DNA from: Sphingopyxis sp. FD7
GTDB taxonomy: Bacteria > Pseudomonadota > Alphaproteobacteria > Sphingomonadales > Sphingomonadaceae
Assembly: GCF_003609835.1 (NCBI RefSeq)
Contig: NZ_AP017898.1
Coordinates: 1,550,001 to 1,614,000 of the forward strand
Direction: 5' to 3'
Length of the DNA: 64,000 nucleotides
The position numbers and the translations under genes were made by a program. A model generated the notes under the pieces. It was not told the origin of the DNA, did not search any database, and saw only the letters and a list, made by a program, of their open reading frames with translations. Shown here piece by piece: positions 1 to 8,004 of this stretch. The first letter of the stretch is position 1; the number at the start of each line of letters is the position of its first letter.

Positions 1-401
1 TTCAGGTTGACGATCACATGCCGCCCGATGCGTATCTGCGTCGTGATCGACACATTCGCGCAGATGAGACTGCCGTCGCCGATCGACACATAGTCGGACA
101 ATGCTGCACTGCGGTGCACCACGGTACCGAACCGGGGATTTCCGGTCTCCATCATGCGGCGCACGACGGCCTGTCTTGAACGCGGAGCGCCGATGGCCAC
201 AAGGAAATGATGATCGGCGAAGCGGTGCCAGTCATCGACTCGGCCAAGCACCGGAACGTCGCAGACCGACCGCCCCTGCAAGGCATCATCATCGTCCAGA
301 AAACCCGTCACATCCCATCCCTCGCGCGATTCGCGCGCGGCCCAGAGCGCCTCGCGCCCAAGGCCTCCTGTTGCGACTATGATGATTTTCGATTCAGCCA
401 T
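1..401 (-). CDS. NeuD-type sugar O-acetyltransferase, partial
   Basis: The reading frame starts at an ATG at 401 and runs off the left edge, so the C-terminus is missing. The first 133 residues show a short Rossmann-like N-terminal part (IIIVATGGLGREAL, then GFLDDD) and then the beginning of a left-handed beta-helix with hexapeptide character (SIGDGSLICANVSI). That is the layout of PglD/NeuD acyltransferases, which acetylate amino sugars or sialic-type acids. It begins 10 bases after the stop of the NeuC-type epimerase and closes the visible part of the nonulosonic acid operon. The substrate cannot be told from sequence. Confidence 0.8.
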   Translation of the reverse strand, partial: MAESKIIIVATGGLGREALWAARESREGWDVTGFLDDDDALQGRSVCDVPVLGRVDDWHRFADHHFLVAIGAPRSRQAVVRRMMETGNPRFGTVVHRSAALSDYVSIGDGSLICANVSITTQIRIGRHVIVNL

Positions 402-411
402 TGATGGCCCC

Positions 412-1554
412 CTAATATGAATTGATCTTCATCCGCAGAGCGGGATCGGAAAAGTCGGTCTTTTCCAGTATTTCGCAAATCCTGACGTCGGCATGCGGTT
501 CGCCATAAACATTGCGCAACCCTTGCGGATCAAAAGTGATCGCCTTCCTTATCGCTCGACCGATCGCATCGCTTTCGGGTGGGGCGTCGAAGACATTCGC
601 GCTGCGTAACCTGCCAGCCTGCCTTTCGCCAACGTTGACGACGGGCGTTCCGAATGTCGCTGCCTCAACGATACCGCTGGACGAATTGCCGATCAGGAAG
701 CGGCATTCGGCAAGCAGTGCCAGATAATCCGCCCTCGGCACATGATCGATCATCGTGAGCCGCCCCGCATCCTGCATCGACTCAATCTCGTTGCGAATTG
801 CCGTAGTGCCATGATCGGCGTTCGGCATCAGCGCCACGCATCTGAACGGATGTTCCGCCAGCGCGTCAAAAATGGCTCGCCATTGCACTCCCGCTTCGGC
901 GGCTTGCTGAACGACAGGGTGAAAAAGGAGCAGAACAAACGGCTCGTCGTCCTTGACGCCATAACGATTCCGAACCGTCACGGCAGTCGCACGATCCGGC
1001 GCCACCAGACCGACAAGCCCTGGGGCGCCGACATCGAATATCCGGTCGGGATCCTCGCCCATGCGAATCAGACGCTGGCGCGAATCGTCGTTCGACACAC
1101 AATGGATATGCGCCAGTTTGGAAATGGAGTGACGGATGGATTCGTCGACCGAGCCCGATCTGTCACCCCCCGCAACATGAACGATCGGCACATCTGCAAA
1201 GAGCGCAGCCGTCGCCGCGCCGAGCATCTCGCCACGGTCGCCCAGCAACAAAAGCGCTTCGCAACAATTTTCCGCCAGATAATCGGCAACGCCGCAGGTG
1301 ATGAGGCCGGTCGACAGGCCCATGCCGTGACCGCTGTCATCGTCGATCGGGACCGGAATCGTCCGTTCGACTGCGAGACCGGAAGCTCTGACCTCCCGCT
1401 CGGTGCGACCGAACCGGTCCGACAGATGCATTCCCGTGACGATCAGTCGCAGCTCCAGGCGCGGCGATTGGTCGATCGCCCGGAGTGTGGGCAGCATCAG
1501 GCCAAAATCGGCCCGCGTCCCGGTCAGATAGACGATGCGTTTCGATCCGGTCAC
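412..1554 (-). CDS. neuC: NeuC-type UDP-sugar 2-epimerase (hydrolysing)
   Basis: The product belongs to the hydrolysing UDP-GlcNAc 2-epimerase family (NeuC/LegG). It opens with the typical VYLTGTRADFGLM strand-loop-helix and contains LLGDRGEML, HVAGGD and, near the C-terminus, GNSSSGIVEAATFGTPVVNVGERQAGR, split here as the GNSSSG and GERQ motifs that hold the nucleotide. Such enzymes release ManNAc or the 2,4-diacetamido-6-deoxy equivalent that a NeuB synthase condenses with phosphoenolpyruvate. I place the start at a GTG at 1554 that overlaps the neuB stop by four bases (GTGA), giving 380 residues; an upstream GTG at 1572 would add six. Whether it is NeuC (sialic) or LegG (legionaminic) is undecided. 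Confidence 0.85.
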   Translation of the reverse strand: MTGSKRIVYLTGTRADFGLMLPTLRAIDQSPRLELRLIVTGMHLSDRFGRTEREVRASGLAVERTIPVPIDDDSGHGMGLSTGLITCGVADYLAENCCEALLLLGDRGEMLGAATAALFADVPIVHVAGGDRSGSVDESIRHSISKLAHIHCVSNDDSRQRLIRMGEDPDRIFDVGAPGLVGLVAPDRATAVTVRNRYGVKDDEPFVLLLFHPVVQQAAEAGVQWRAIFDALAEHPFRCVALMPNADHGTTAIRNEIESMQDAGRLTMIDHVPRADYLALLAECRFLIGNSSSGIVEAATFGTPVVNVGERQAGRLRSANVFDAPPESDAIGRAIRKAITFDPQGLRNVYGEPHADVRICEILEKTDFSDPALRMKINSY

Positions 1555-2603
1555 CCGACGTCGTCCTGACACAGCTTGCTGCCCCGCGGGATGTCGCGCG
1601 TCGCCGTGCGCTCGAAAAGCCAGTCCGCTCGTTCAGGGCCGATACCGTCACCGGGACGCAGGAAGGCGATGGTCGCAGCGGTCAGCCTGTCCCCCTTTTT
1701 GATATCGATCAGTGCGAAAGCACTGCGGCGAACCAGGGTGCGCGTCGGAATCTCGATCGGCACGGGGCGCTTAACGCCGTCGCCGAGCGCAAGTTCGACA
1801 TTACGAATGGCGTCGATCATCGCGCGCAACTGCGGGGGTTCCAGCGACGCCGCATGATCGGGGCCGTGATCTCGGCTGTTTTCCGTAAAATGCTTTTCAA
1901 TCACCGTTGCGCCGCGCGCGACCGCTGCAACCGCAATCTCTGTTCCCAGGCTATGATCCGAATAGCCGACCGGCAGGTCGAGTTCCGCGGCCAGTGTGTC
2001 CATTGCGCGCAGGTTCACACTCGCCGCCGGAGCCGGATATTCGGATGTGCAGTGCAGAACAACCAGGTCTCCCGGCGAAGCTGACACACCCGCCGCGCCT
2101 TGCGCCGCGCGAATCCAGTCCACGGCCCGGACGACCTCGGCGAGCTCGGCCATGCCCGTCGACAGGATGATCGGACAGCCGACGCTTGCGACCTTGTCGA
2201 TCAGCGGCTTGTTCACAATCTCGCCGGAGGCGATCTTGATCCTCTGCATCCCTAGGCCGAGCAGCATGTCGACCGCCCAAGGCGCGAAGGGCGTCGACAT
2301 GAACTCGATCCCCCGCTCGGCGCAATGACGCGCGATCCGTTCATGCGCGGCATCGTCCAGTTCGAGTGCCCGGATCATCTCATATTGCGTGCCCGCACCG
2401 GTTTGACGCTGTTGATACGCCGCCTTCTGCGCATCGGGGGTGACGACTTCATCGGTTCGAAATGTCTGGAACTTGACCGCATCGGCTCCTGCGTCGGCGG
2501 CGATGTCGACCAGGCGCAACGCCTTGTCGAGCGATCCGTCGTGGTTTACGCCAGCCTCCCCGATAACGAATGTCCGCCCGCCGGAACCTTCGCCGCTCAC
2601 CAT
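1551..2603 (-). CDS. neuB: N-acetylneuraminate/legionaminate synthase
   Basis: This 350-residue protein is a complete NeuB/LegI-type synthase, which condenses phosphoenolpyruvate with a six-carbon amino sugar to form a nine-carbon nonulosonic acid. The TIM-barrel half shows VIGEAGVNHDG, DAVKFQTF, STPFA, KIASGE, ILSTGM, LHCTSEYPAP, GYSDHS and IEKHFT, and the C-terminal SAF (antifreeze-like) domain follows from about residue 290. The ATG at 2603 overlaps the end of the SDR gene by seven bases, and its stop overlaps the neuC start, so translation is probably coupled. It is one of two NeuB-type proteins in this operon; this one is the plain two-domain form. Confidence 0.9.
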   Translation of the reverse strand: MVSGEGSGGRTFVIGEAGVNHDGSLDKALRLVDIAADAGADAVKFQTFRTDEVVTPDAQKAAYQQRQTGAGTQYEMIRALELDDAAHERIARHCAERGIEFMSTPFAPWAVDMLLGLGMQRIKIASGEIVNKPLIDKVASVGCPIILSTGMAELAEVVRAVDWIRAAQGAAGVSASPGDLVVLHCTSEYPAPAASVNLRAMDTLAAELDLPVGYSDHSLGTEIAVAAVARGATVIEKHFTENSRDHGPDHAASLEPPQLRAMIDAIRNVELALGDGVKRPVPIEIPTRTLVRRSAFALIDIKKGDRLTAATIAFLRPGDGIGPERADWLFERTATRDIPRGSKLCQDDVG

Positions 2604-3391
2604 GCCGTCAATCCTCCATCAACCACGATATTCTGGCCATTGATATAAGAGGCACCGTCGCTGGCGAGAAACAGCATGGCGTCCGCGATCTCTTCGGCTT
2701 TCGCCATGCGCCCCATCGGCACACGCGCCGAATAGCGACCCACGAACGTCTCATTCTGACCGCTGAACACGCCACCGGGTGTCACGGCATTCACCCGCAC
2801 GCCCTTTGAACCCCAATAAGTGGCGAGATATTTGGTGAGGCCCCAAAGACCCGCCTTCGCCGCGCTATAGACCGCAGGTGAATTGATCGCACGCCCCTCA
2901 TACTCCGCGCCTTCGTAAATGCGCTGGTCGGGCGCAACGATGCCGTAAATCGAAAGCGTATTGACGATTGTTCCCCGGCCTCGCGCCGCCATGAGCGAGC
3001 CGAAATGCTGACAGCATAGCATTGCCGTCGTCAGGTTTGTCGCCATCACTTCATTCCACTCGTCCAGCGGGAAATGCTCGAAGGGCGCAAAGATGTTCTT
3101 CGATTTGCCGGCGACATTGTTGAACAACGCGTCGACCGGGCCATGTCTAGCCTCGACACTCGCAGCCAGCTCGGCCACCTGGATGGGGTCGGTCAAATCG
3201 CAGGGCATGGCGAATGCGGCGGCCTTGTCCTCCTGCAGCGCGTCTCGCGCGGCCCCCAAGGCCCGCTCGCAGCGGTCGACCATCACCAGGCGCGCGCCAC
3301 CGCGGACGAACCGTTCCGCCGCGACACGCCCGATGATGCCGCCCGCGCCAGTCAGCACGACGAGTTTTCCCGACAACGGACGATCCTTCAT
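2597..3391 (-). CDS. SDR-family NAD(P)-dependent oxidoreductase (PtmA-like)
   Basis: This is a 264-residue classical short-chain dehydrogenase/reductase. It has the cofactor motif TGAGGIIG near the N-terminus, NNVAG in the middle, the catalytic Tyr-x-x-x-Lys in YSAAKAG, and a C-terminal DGGLTAW end. The ATG at 3391 shares one base with the TGA of the cytidylyltransferase gene (TGATG), which fixes the start. An SDR next to a Gfo/Idh oxidoreductase and a CMP-sugar synthase resembles the PtmA-PtmF-PtmB arrangement in Campylobacter legionaminic acid loci, so a role in making or modifying a nonulosonic acid precursor is inferred. The substrate is unknown. Confidence 0.8.
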   Translation of the reverse strand: MKDRPLSGKLVVLTGAGGIIGRVAAERFVRGGARLVMVDRCERALGAARDALQEDKAAAFAMPCDLTDPIQVAELAASVEARHGPVDALFNNVAGKSKNIFAPFEHFPLDEWNEVMATNLTTAMLCCQHFGSLMAARGRGTIVNTLSIYGIVAPDQRIYEGAEYEGRAINSPAVYSAAKAGLWGLTKYLATYWGSKGVRVNAVTPGGVFSGQNETFVGRYSARVPMGRMAKAEEIADAMLFLASDGASYINGQNIVVDGGLTAW

Positions 3392-4083
3392 CACTGGCCC
3401 GCCCTTTCCCGCATCAAAAGTTCGACGAGTTTGAAGTCCAGCTCGGAATCGATGTCGATAGACCTTTCGCGCGGCATGACATGAAGCCTTGGCTCGCTGT
3501 CCCAAAGGACGGTGCCGAGCGCATGACGTTTCCACACATAGATCGACGCATTCATCGCATAAACCGGCGGCGCCGCCTGACGTGCGACCACATGGCCCGA
3601 TTCCGACCGCTTCGAAAGCCGGGCAATCCCGGCTTCGTCAACCTCAACCATATTGAAATAAGGGTTTTTTTCAGCCTCGAAAGCCGTAATCACCGCTTCG
3701 GCGCCCGCATCGACGAGATCGAGACAAGCGTCAATATCGCAGGACAGCCGCAGGGGCGACGTCGGGTCCAGATCGACAATCTGGTTCACGCCATACCCAC
3801 CCGCCTCGACATGTTCGACAAGATGCCGGATGACCGGAATCTTTCCGGCCGTATCGGTCGCCAACTCAGCCGGACGCAGATAAGGAACGGTGGCCCCCGC
3901 CGCCCGAGCAATATCGGCAATCGCTTCGCTGTCGGTCGACACAAAAACATGATCGATGCGCGAATGCGCCAACGCCATTTCGATCGTATGGACAATCAAC
4001 GGCTTGCCTAGCAGCGGGCGGATATTCTTTCCCGGCACGCCGCGCGACCCTCCGCGCGCACAAATCGTACAGATGGTGCTCAA
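3391..4083 (-). CDS. CMP-nonulosonate (acylneuraminate) cytidylyltransferase
   Basis: This 230-residue protein activates a sialic-type acid by transferring CMP from CTP. It shows the family signature near the N-terminus, CARGGSRGVPGKN, then VSTDSEAIADIA and a DLDPTSPLR segment that lines the nucleotide site. The signature lies so close to the N-terminus that no downstream start is possible; the start is a TTG at 4083 overlapping the upstream stop as TTGA. It is about 40-50% similar by eye to the second cytidylyltransferase at 7318-8004. Having two suggests two different activated sugars or division of labour; which acid each takes cannot be read from sequence. Confidence 0.88.
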   Translation of the reverse strand: MSTICTICARGGSRGVPGKNIRPLLGKPLIVHTIEMALAHSRIDHVFVSTDSEAIADIARAAGATVPYLRPAELATDTAGKIPVIRHLVEHVEAGGYGVNQIVDLDPTSPLRLSCDIDACLDLVDAGAEAVITAFEAEKNPYFNMVEVDEAGIARLSKRSESGHVVARQAAPPVYAMNASIYVWKRHALGTVLWDSEPRLHVMPRERSIDIDSELDFKLVELLMRERAGQ

Positions 4084-5081
4084 TTCCCGTCCCCGCCCTG
4101 ATCGACAAATGCGTGCGCTGCGATAGCGAGCCGGGTGGCCTTCAAACCCTCGTGCAGCGGCAACCGCGTCATGCCCCGCCCATGCGCCGCATCGAGCAGT
4201 TCCGCAAGCTCAAGCCGATAGGCCGCATCAGCCGACACGGTGCCGACAACCCTCTGCTCTTCGCCGCTGGGACCGTGCAAGGCGAGCGTGGCAGTACGGA
4301 AATCGAGAATCGCCGTCGCTTCCTCGCCAATGACGCGGATCTCGCGCCGCGGCGTGCGCGACACATAGTCAAGCGCGACCTCGATCGGCAATCCGTCGGC
4401 CGCGCGCAGATGGAGCAGCGCGACGTCCTCGCTTGTGATGTGAAGCGAGCTTCGCTGGTCCCGCACGGCGTGCAACAACGTGCAATCTCCGAAGAACATC
4501 ACCGCCAGGTCGATTTCGTGGACAAGATCAAAAATCACACCGCCCCCACGCTTCCGCGAGGCCGAATAGGATGTGCGATAATCGCTGCCGGGGCGCCAGT
4601 CGGGTAGATATTGGCCGCATTCGAAGCGGGCACGGATCAGCCTTCCGAGCTGACCTTCATCGAGCCAGCTTTTGAGGCGGGCCACCAGGTCGGTGAACCG
4701 CAGAACACAGCCCACCTGCGTTGGAGGCAGATCAACGCGTCGCAATCCTTCCAGATAGGCGCAATCCTCCGCGCGGATCACGACCGGCTTTTCGACGAAC
4801 GTCGGAATCCCCGCGGCAAGGAGTCCCGGCAGCGTATCGAAATGGCGGTCCGACGGCGACGCGACGATCGCCATGGTAGGGCGCCATTCGATTGCCCGGT
4901 CCAGCGCCCCGAACACATGAGCGTGCATCATCGACGAGAAATCGTCGACCCTGGCCTCGTGACGAAGAAACGCCAGCCTCCCACCCGGGACCAGGCCTTT
5001 CAGGTTTGCGACATGCCGCCGACCGATCGATCCTGTCCCGATGACAAGAAATCGCGGGGAATCGGCGTCCTTCAAAACCAT
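4080..5081 (-). CDS. Gfo/Idh/MocA-family oxidoreductase (PtmF-like)
   Basis: The 333-residue product has an N-terminal Rossmann fold (FLVIGTGSIGRRHVANL) and the EKPV motif typical of glucose-fructose oxidoreductase/inositol dehydrogenase relatives, followed by a C-terminal alpha/beta substrate domain. The GGGVIFDLVHEID segment corresponds to the conserved GGGxxxDxGxHxxD motif, with Glu in place of the usual Gly-x-His arrangement. Such enzymes oxidise or reduce sugar hydroxyls with NAD(P). It starts at an ATG at 5081 that overlaps the upstream fusion gene by ten bases, and ends in the TTGA overlap with the cytidylyltransferase. By context it is probably part of the nonulosonic acid pathway. 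Confidence 0.82.
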   Translation of the reverse strand: MVLKDADSPRFLVIGTGSIGRRHVANLKGLVPGGRLAFLRHEARVDDFSSMMHAHVFGALDRAIEWRPTMAIVASPSDRHFDTLPGLLAAGIPTFVEKPVVIRAEDCAYLEGLRRVDLPPTQVGCVLRFTDLVARLKSWLDEGQLGRLIRARFECGQYLPDWRPGSDYRTSYSASRKRGGGVIFDLVHEIDLAVMFFGDCTLLHAVRDQRSSLHITSEDVALLHLRAADGLPIEVALDYVSRTPRREIRVIGEEATAILDFRTATLALHGPSGEEQRVVGTVSADAAYRLELAELLDAAHGRGMTRLPLHEGLKATRLAIAAHAFVDQGGDGN

Positions 5082-7321
5082 TGTTCGAGGCGGTCCAGCG
5101 CCTGCCAGAACCCCGCGCCGTCATCCTTGTGCCCTTGCCAAATCTCTGGAATAAAGCCGGCATCGGGCGCCGTTTCGCGCAGGACGTCGGCGACCATGGC
5201 GAAATCGACGGTGCCGTCGCCGATCTGAAGGCCTTCGCCGTCGATACCCGCAGCGTCGACGATATGAATGTGGCGCGTGTACGGTCCGACTTGCCGCAGC
5301 AGTTCCTGAAAACTGGTCTTGAGATGGGTTGCCGCCAGAGCCGAGTGCGATACGTCAAGGCAGACCCGATACCCATGTTTCGAGCAGAAGCCGACAATGT
5401 CCTCGGCCGACAGGAACAGGTTGTGATACCGTTGCCCGCCAAAATGCCAGGGATAGGGCGGCATCGTCTGGGGTATGATCTCCACCCCGTTGCTGTCCAG
5501 CCGCGACAGCGCATCGGCGATACGGTCATACATCGCCGGTCGCTTCTCCGCGGCGATCGGACCGTCTGCGGAGAAGCCGCCTGCGTTGATAATGATCGGC
5601 GGACGGCCGGATTTTGTGAAATGAGATTTCAGCGCCCGCGTGATGTCGATCACGCGCTGCAACTCATCCATCGAACGCTGGCGATAGACTTGATCCTCCG
5701 AGCAGAGATCCATGATATGGTCGCCGGCAAACAGTTCGGGGCTATGCACGACGAGCGCGACAGCGAATTGCTGGCCATCTAGAATCTTGCCGGGGTCAAG
5801 CTCCATATCCTTGTAGCTCAGATGAAACTCGACAAGGTCGAGATTGGTGGCGTCAACCAGCTTGCGCAGGTCGTGGTATCGCACGGGAACACCGAAAGGA
5901 CGATCGAACCGATATTCGCGCGCCTTGGCCACCGCATCCACCAGGTCGCTCTGAAAGAAAAAATCGCCCTCGATCATGTCGCGCTTCGCCGTTCGCCCGA
6001 CCAGTTCGCTGCGGAAATATGGTTGCAACCCCTGCCCAGGACTACGGATCTGGACATCCTCGTCGGCAATGAGCTGACCGGCCCTGATCGGCCGCGAGGC
6101 AACCAGGCTTTTGGCCAGAACTTCGCGGTTCATCATCTCGCCCTGCGTGATTCCGCGCGCGCCGCCATAGCCCATGGCTTCCTCGACCTCCCGGATGGCG
6201 CGCACCATCGCCGCGAATTCGTCGGGCAGCAGGCTGACCCGATGATCATTCCCTTCCATTCCCCGATCGACGGTGAAATGCTTCTCGATGACCTTTGCCC
6301 CCATCGCCACGGCTGCGACGGGAACGGAATAGCCGCGCTCGTGCCCCGAATAGCCGACAACCCCGCCCGAAAGTTTCTGCAGTCGTTGAATATAGGCCAG
6401 GTTGATATCCTTGAACGGCGCCGGATAGGTCGAGTTGCAGTGCAGCAGCACATAGGGTGCGGTGTGACGCTTCAACACGGCAATCGCACTTTCGATCTCG
6501 CCCTGCGTCGACATGCCGGTCGAACAGATCAGCGTCTTCCCGGTCCGGGCCATGGCGCTCAACAATGGGTGGTTGGTCAAATCAGCCGACGCCAGTTTAT
6601 AGGCCGGCATGCCATAAGCCTCCAGCCGGGCCAGGCTCGCTTCGTCCCAGGGGGTGCAGAGCGGCTGGATGCCCAGTTCCCGGCAATAGTCGAACACTTG
6701 CAACAATTCATCGACAGGCAGTTGAAAGCGCGACAGCAGGTCCAGCGTATATTGGGCGCCCAGGTCCGCGCTTGCGTCATCGGAATCGCCCTCGTTGCGG
6801 TAAAGGCTCGACATGTCACGCATCTGAAACTTTGCGCAGTCGGCCCCCGCCTCGACCGCAAGCTCGACCAGACGCTTCGCCAGTTCGATGCTGCCGTTGT
6901 GATTATTGCCGATTTCGGCGATGATATAGGACGGACTGTCCGGGCCGATTGACCGGTCGCCGATCCGGACAACAGGCCGCCCCTTGAACGCGACGGCGCG
7001 CAGATGGTGCTGTCCATCGACGATGGGAACGAAGGTCACCCTTTCGGAAAATAGGTCGTTCACCTCATCATCGCTGGCTCCGTCGCGCGCCGCGACAAAC
7101 TGTTTGTTCGCCACCATCGCCGCGCTGACGCTGAAATCGAACCGGCCGCCATCGACGAGCCAGCGGCGCACGTCGCCGTCCGTCAACACCGCTTCGAGCT
7201 TTCCCGACGCCGAAACGCACAGGACGAATCCGCGCTGGTTGACGCTGATCTTGCGAAGAGCCGATACAATATCTTCTTCGGCAAAGATGATCAGCGGCGC
7301 AATATTCCGTTCGATAATCAC
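5072..7321 (-). CDS. CBS / NeuB synthase / SAF / TIM-barrel fusion protein
   Basis: This 749-residue protein joins parts usually found on separate proteins. Residues 1 to about 115 form a CBS-domain pair (LTDGDVRRWL, FVPIVDG). Residues about 120-380 are a NeuB-type synthase (YIIAEIGNNHNG, AKFQMRD, KLASAD, CSTGMS, LHCNSTYPAP, GYSGHERG, IEKHFT). Residues about 385-450 are an SAF domain. The last 280 residues resemble a xylose-isomerase-like TIM barrel of the sugar phosphate isomerase/epimerase type (VCLDVSHS, HIHIVDAAG, FIPEIWQGH). The start is a GTG at 7321 in a GTGA overlap with the upstream cytidylyltransferase. The likely role is making a second nonulosonic acid; the tail may prepare or isomerise its sugar substrate, and the CBS pair may sense nucleotides. 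Confidence 0.85.
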   Translation of the reverse strand: MIIERNIAPLIIFAEEDIVSALRKISVNQRGFVLCVSASGKLEAVLTDGDVRRWLVDGGRFDFSVSAAMVANKQFVAARDGASDDEVNDLFSERVTFVPIVDGQHHLRAVAFKGRPVVRIGDRSIGPDSPSYIIAEIGNNHNGSIELAKRLVELAVEAGADCAKFQMRDMSSLYRNEGDSDDASADLGAQYTLDLLSRFQLPVDELLQVFDYCRELGIQPLCTPWDEASLARLEAYGMPAYKLASADLTNHPLLSAMARTGKTLICSTGMSTQGEIESAIAVLKRHTAPYVLLHCNSTYPAPFKDINLAYIQRLQKLSGGVVGYSGHERGYSVPVAAVAMGAKVIEKHFTVDRGMEGNDHRVSLLPDEFAAMVRAIREVEEAMGYGGARGITQGEMMNREVLAKSLVASRPIRAGQLIADEDVQIRSPGQGLQPYFRSELVGRTAKRDMIEGDFFFQSDLVDAVAKAREYRFDRPFGVPVRYHDLRKLVDATNLDLVEFHLSYKDMELDPGKILDGQQFAVALVVHSPELFAGDHIMDLCSEDQVYRQRSMDELQRVIDITRALKSHFTKSGRPPIIINAGGFSADGPIAAEKRPAMYDRIADALSRLDSNGVEIIPQTMPPYPWHFGGQRYHNLFLSAEDIVGFCSKHGYRVCLDVSHSALAATHLKTSFQELLRQVGPYTRHIHIVDAAGIDGEGLQIGDGTVDFAMVADVLRETAPDAGFIPEIWQGHKDDGAGFWQALDRLEQWF

Positions 7322-8004
7322 TTGGAGAGTTCCTGTTTCATCAGCGCTTCGACGATCTCGAAGTCGATTTCGGAGTCGATTTCCCAGCCTTCGCATTCAC
7401 GCATGCGGTAGAGGGCGATACGCCCCGCCAAGCGGTTGCGTTTTTCCAGGAGAATGTCCCTTTTTGTCAAATATAAGGAGCCAGTTTCGCGATAATGACG
7501 ATCTGATTCGACAATATCCTGACGTCGTGGGCGATTTGTGTAGTCATAGGATGCACGGACCGGATCTGCCTGCCAAAAAAAGGCGTGGCTTTCGACGACG
7601 CCAAGCAGACTGTCGGCATTATCCGCCGCGAAGGCACGGAGCGCCCCGTCGATCGTTCCCGGCAAACGAAGTGGCGACGTCGGCTGCAGCAACAGGATCG
7701 TTTCGTACCGCCTCCTCCTGATCGCCTCCATCCGCTCAACCGCATGCAGCATGACGGGTTCGGTCGGGGCCGTGTCGGTCGCCAGTTCGGCCGGACGCAG
7801 AAATGGCACGTCGGCGCCAAAGGACCGCGCAACATCGGCTATGTCCTCGGCGTCGGTCGACACAAGGACGTCGGACACACCCTTCGCCGCCAGCGCCTGC
7901 TCGATGCTCCAGGCAATCAGCGGCTTTCCGGCCAGCAACCGCAGATTCTTTCCCGGGACGCCCTTTGAACCGCCGCGGGCCGGAATGATCGCCAGGACCG
8001 ACAT
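7318..8004 (-). CDS. Second CMP-nonulosonate cytidylyltransferase
   Basis: The 228-residue product carries the same signature as the first copy (AIIPARGGSKGVPGKN), VSTDAEDIADVA, FLRPAELATD and LLQPTSPLR. It is therefore a CMP-sugar synthetase that activates a sialic-type acid with CTP. The ATG at 8004 shares one base with the stop of the upstream gene (TGATG), and its own stop overlaps the GTG of the NeuB fusion. Being directly coupled to the fusion suggests these two genes act on the same sugar, while the copy at 3391-4083 pairs with the other NeuB. That pairing is inference from order only. Confidence 0.88.
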   Translation of the reverse strand: MSVLAIIPARGGSKGVPGKNLRLLAGKPLIAWSIEQALAAKGVSDVLVSTDAEDIADVARSFGADVPFLRPAELATDTAPTEPVMLHAVERMEAIRRRRYETILLLQPTSPLRLPGTIDGALRAFAADNADSLLGVVESHAFFWQADPVRASYDYTNRPRRQDIVESDRHYRETGSLYLTKRDILLEKRNRLAGRIALYRMRECEGWEIDSEIDFEIVEALMKQELSK

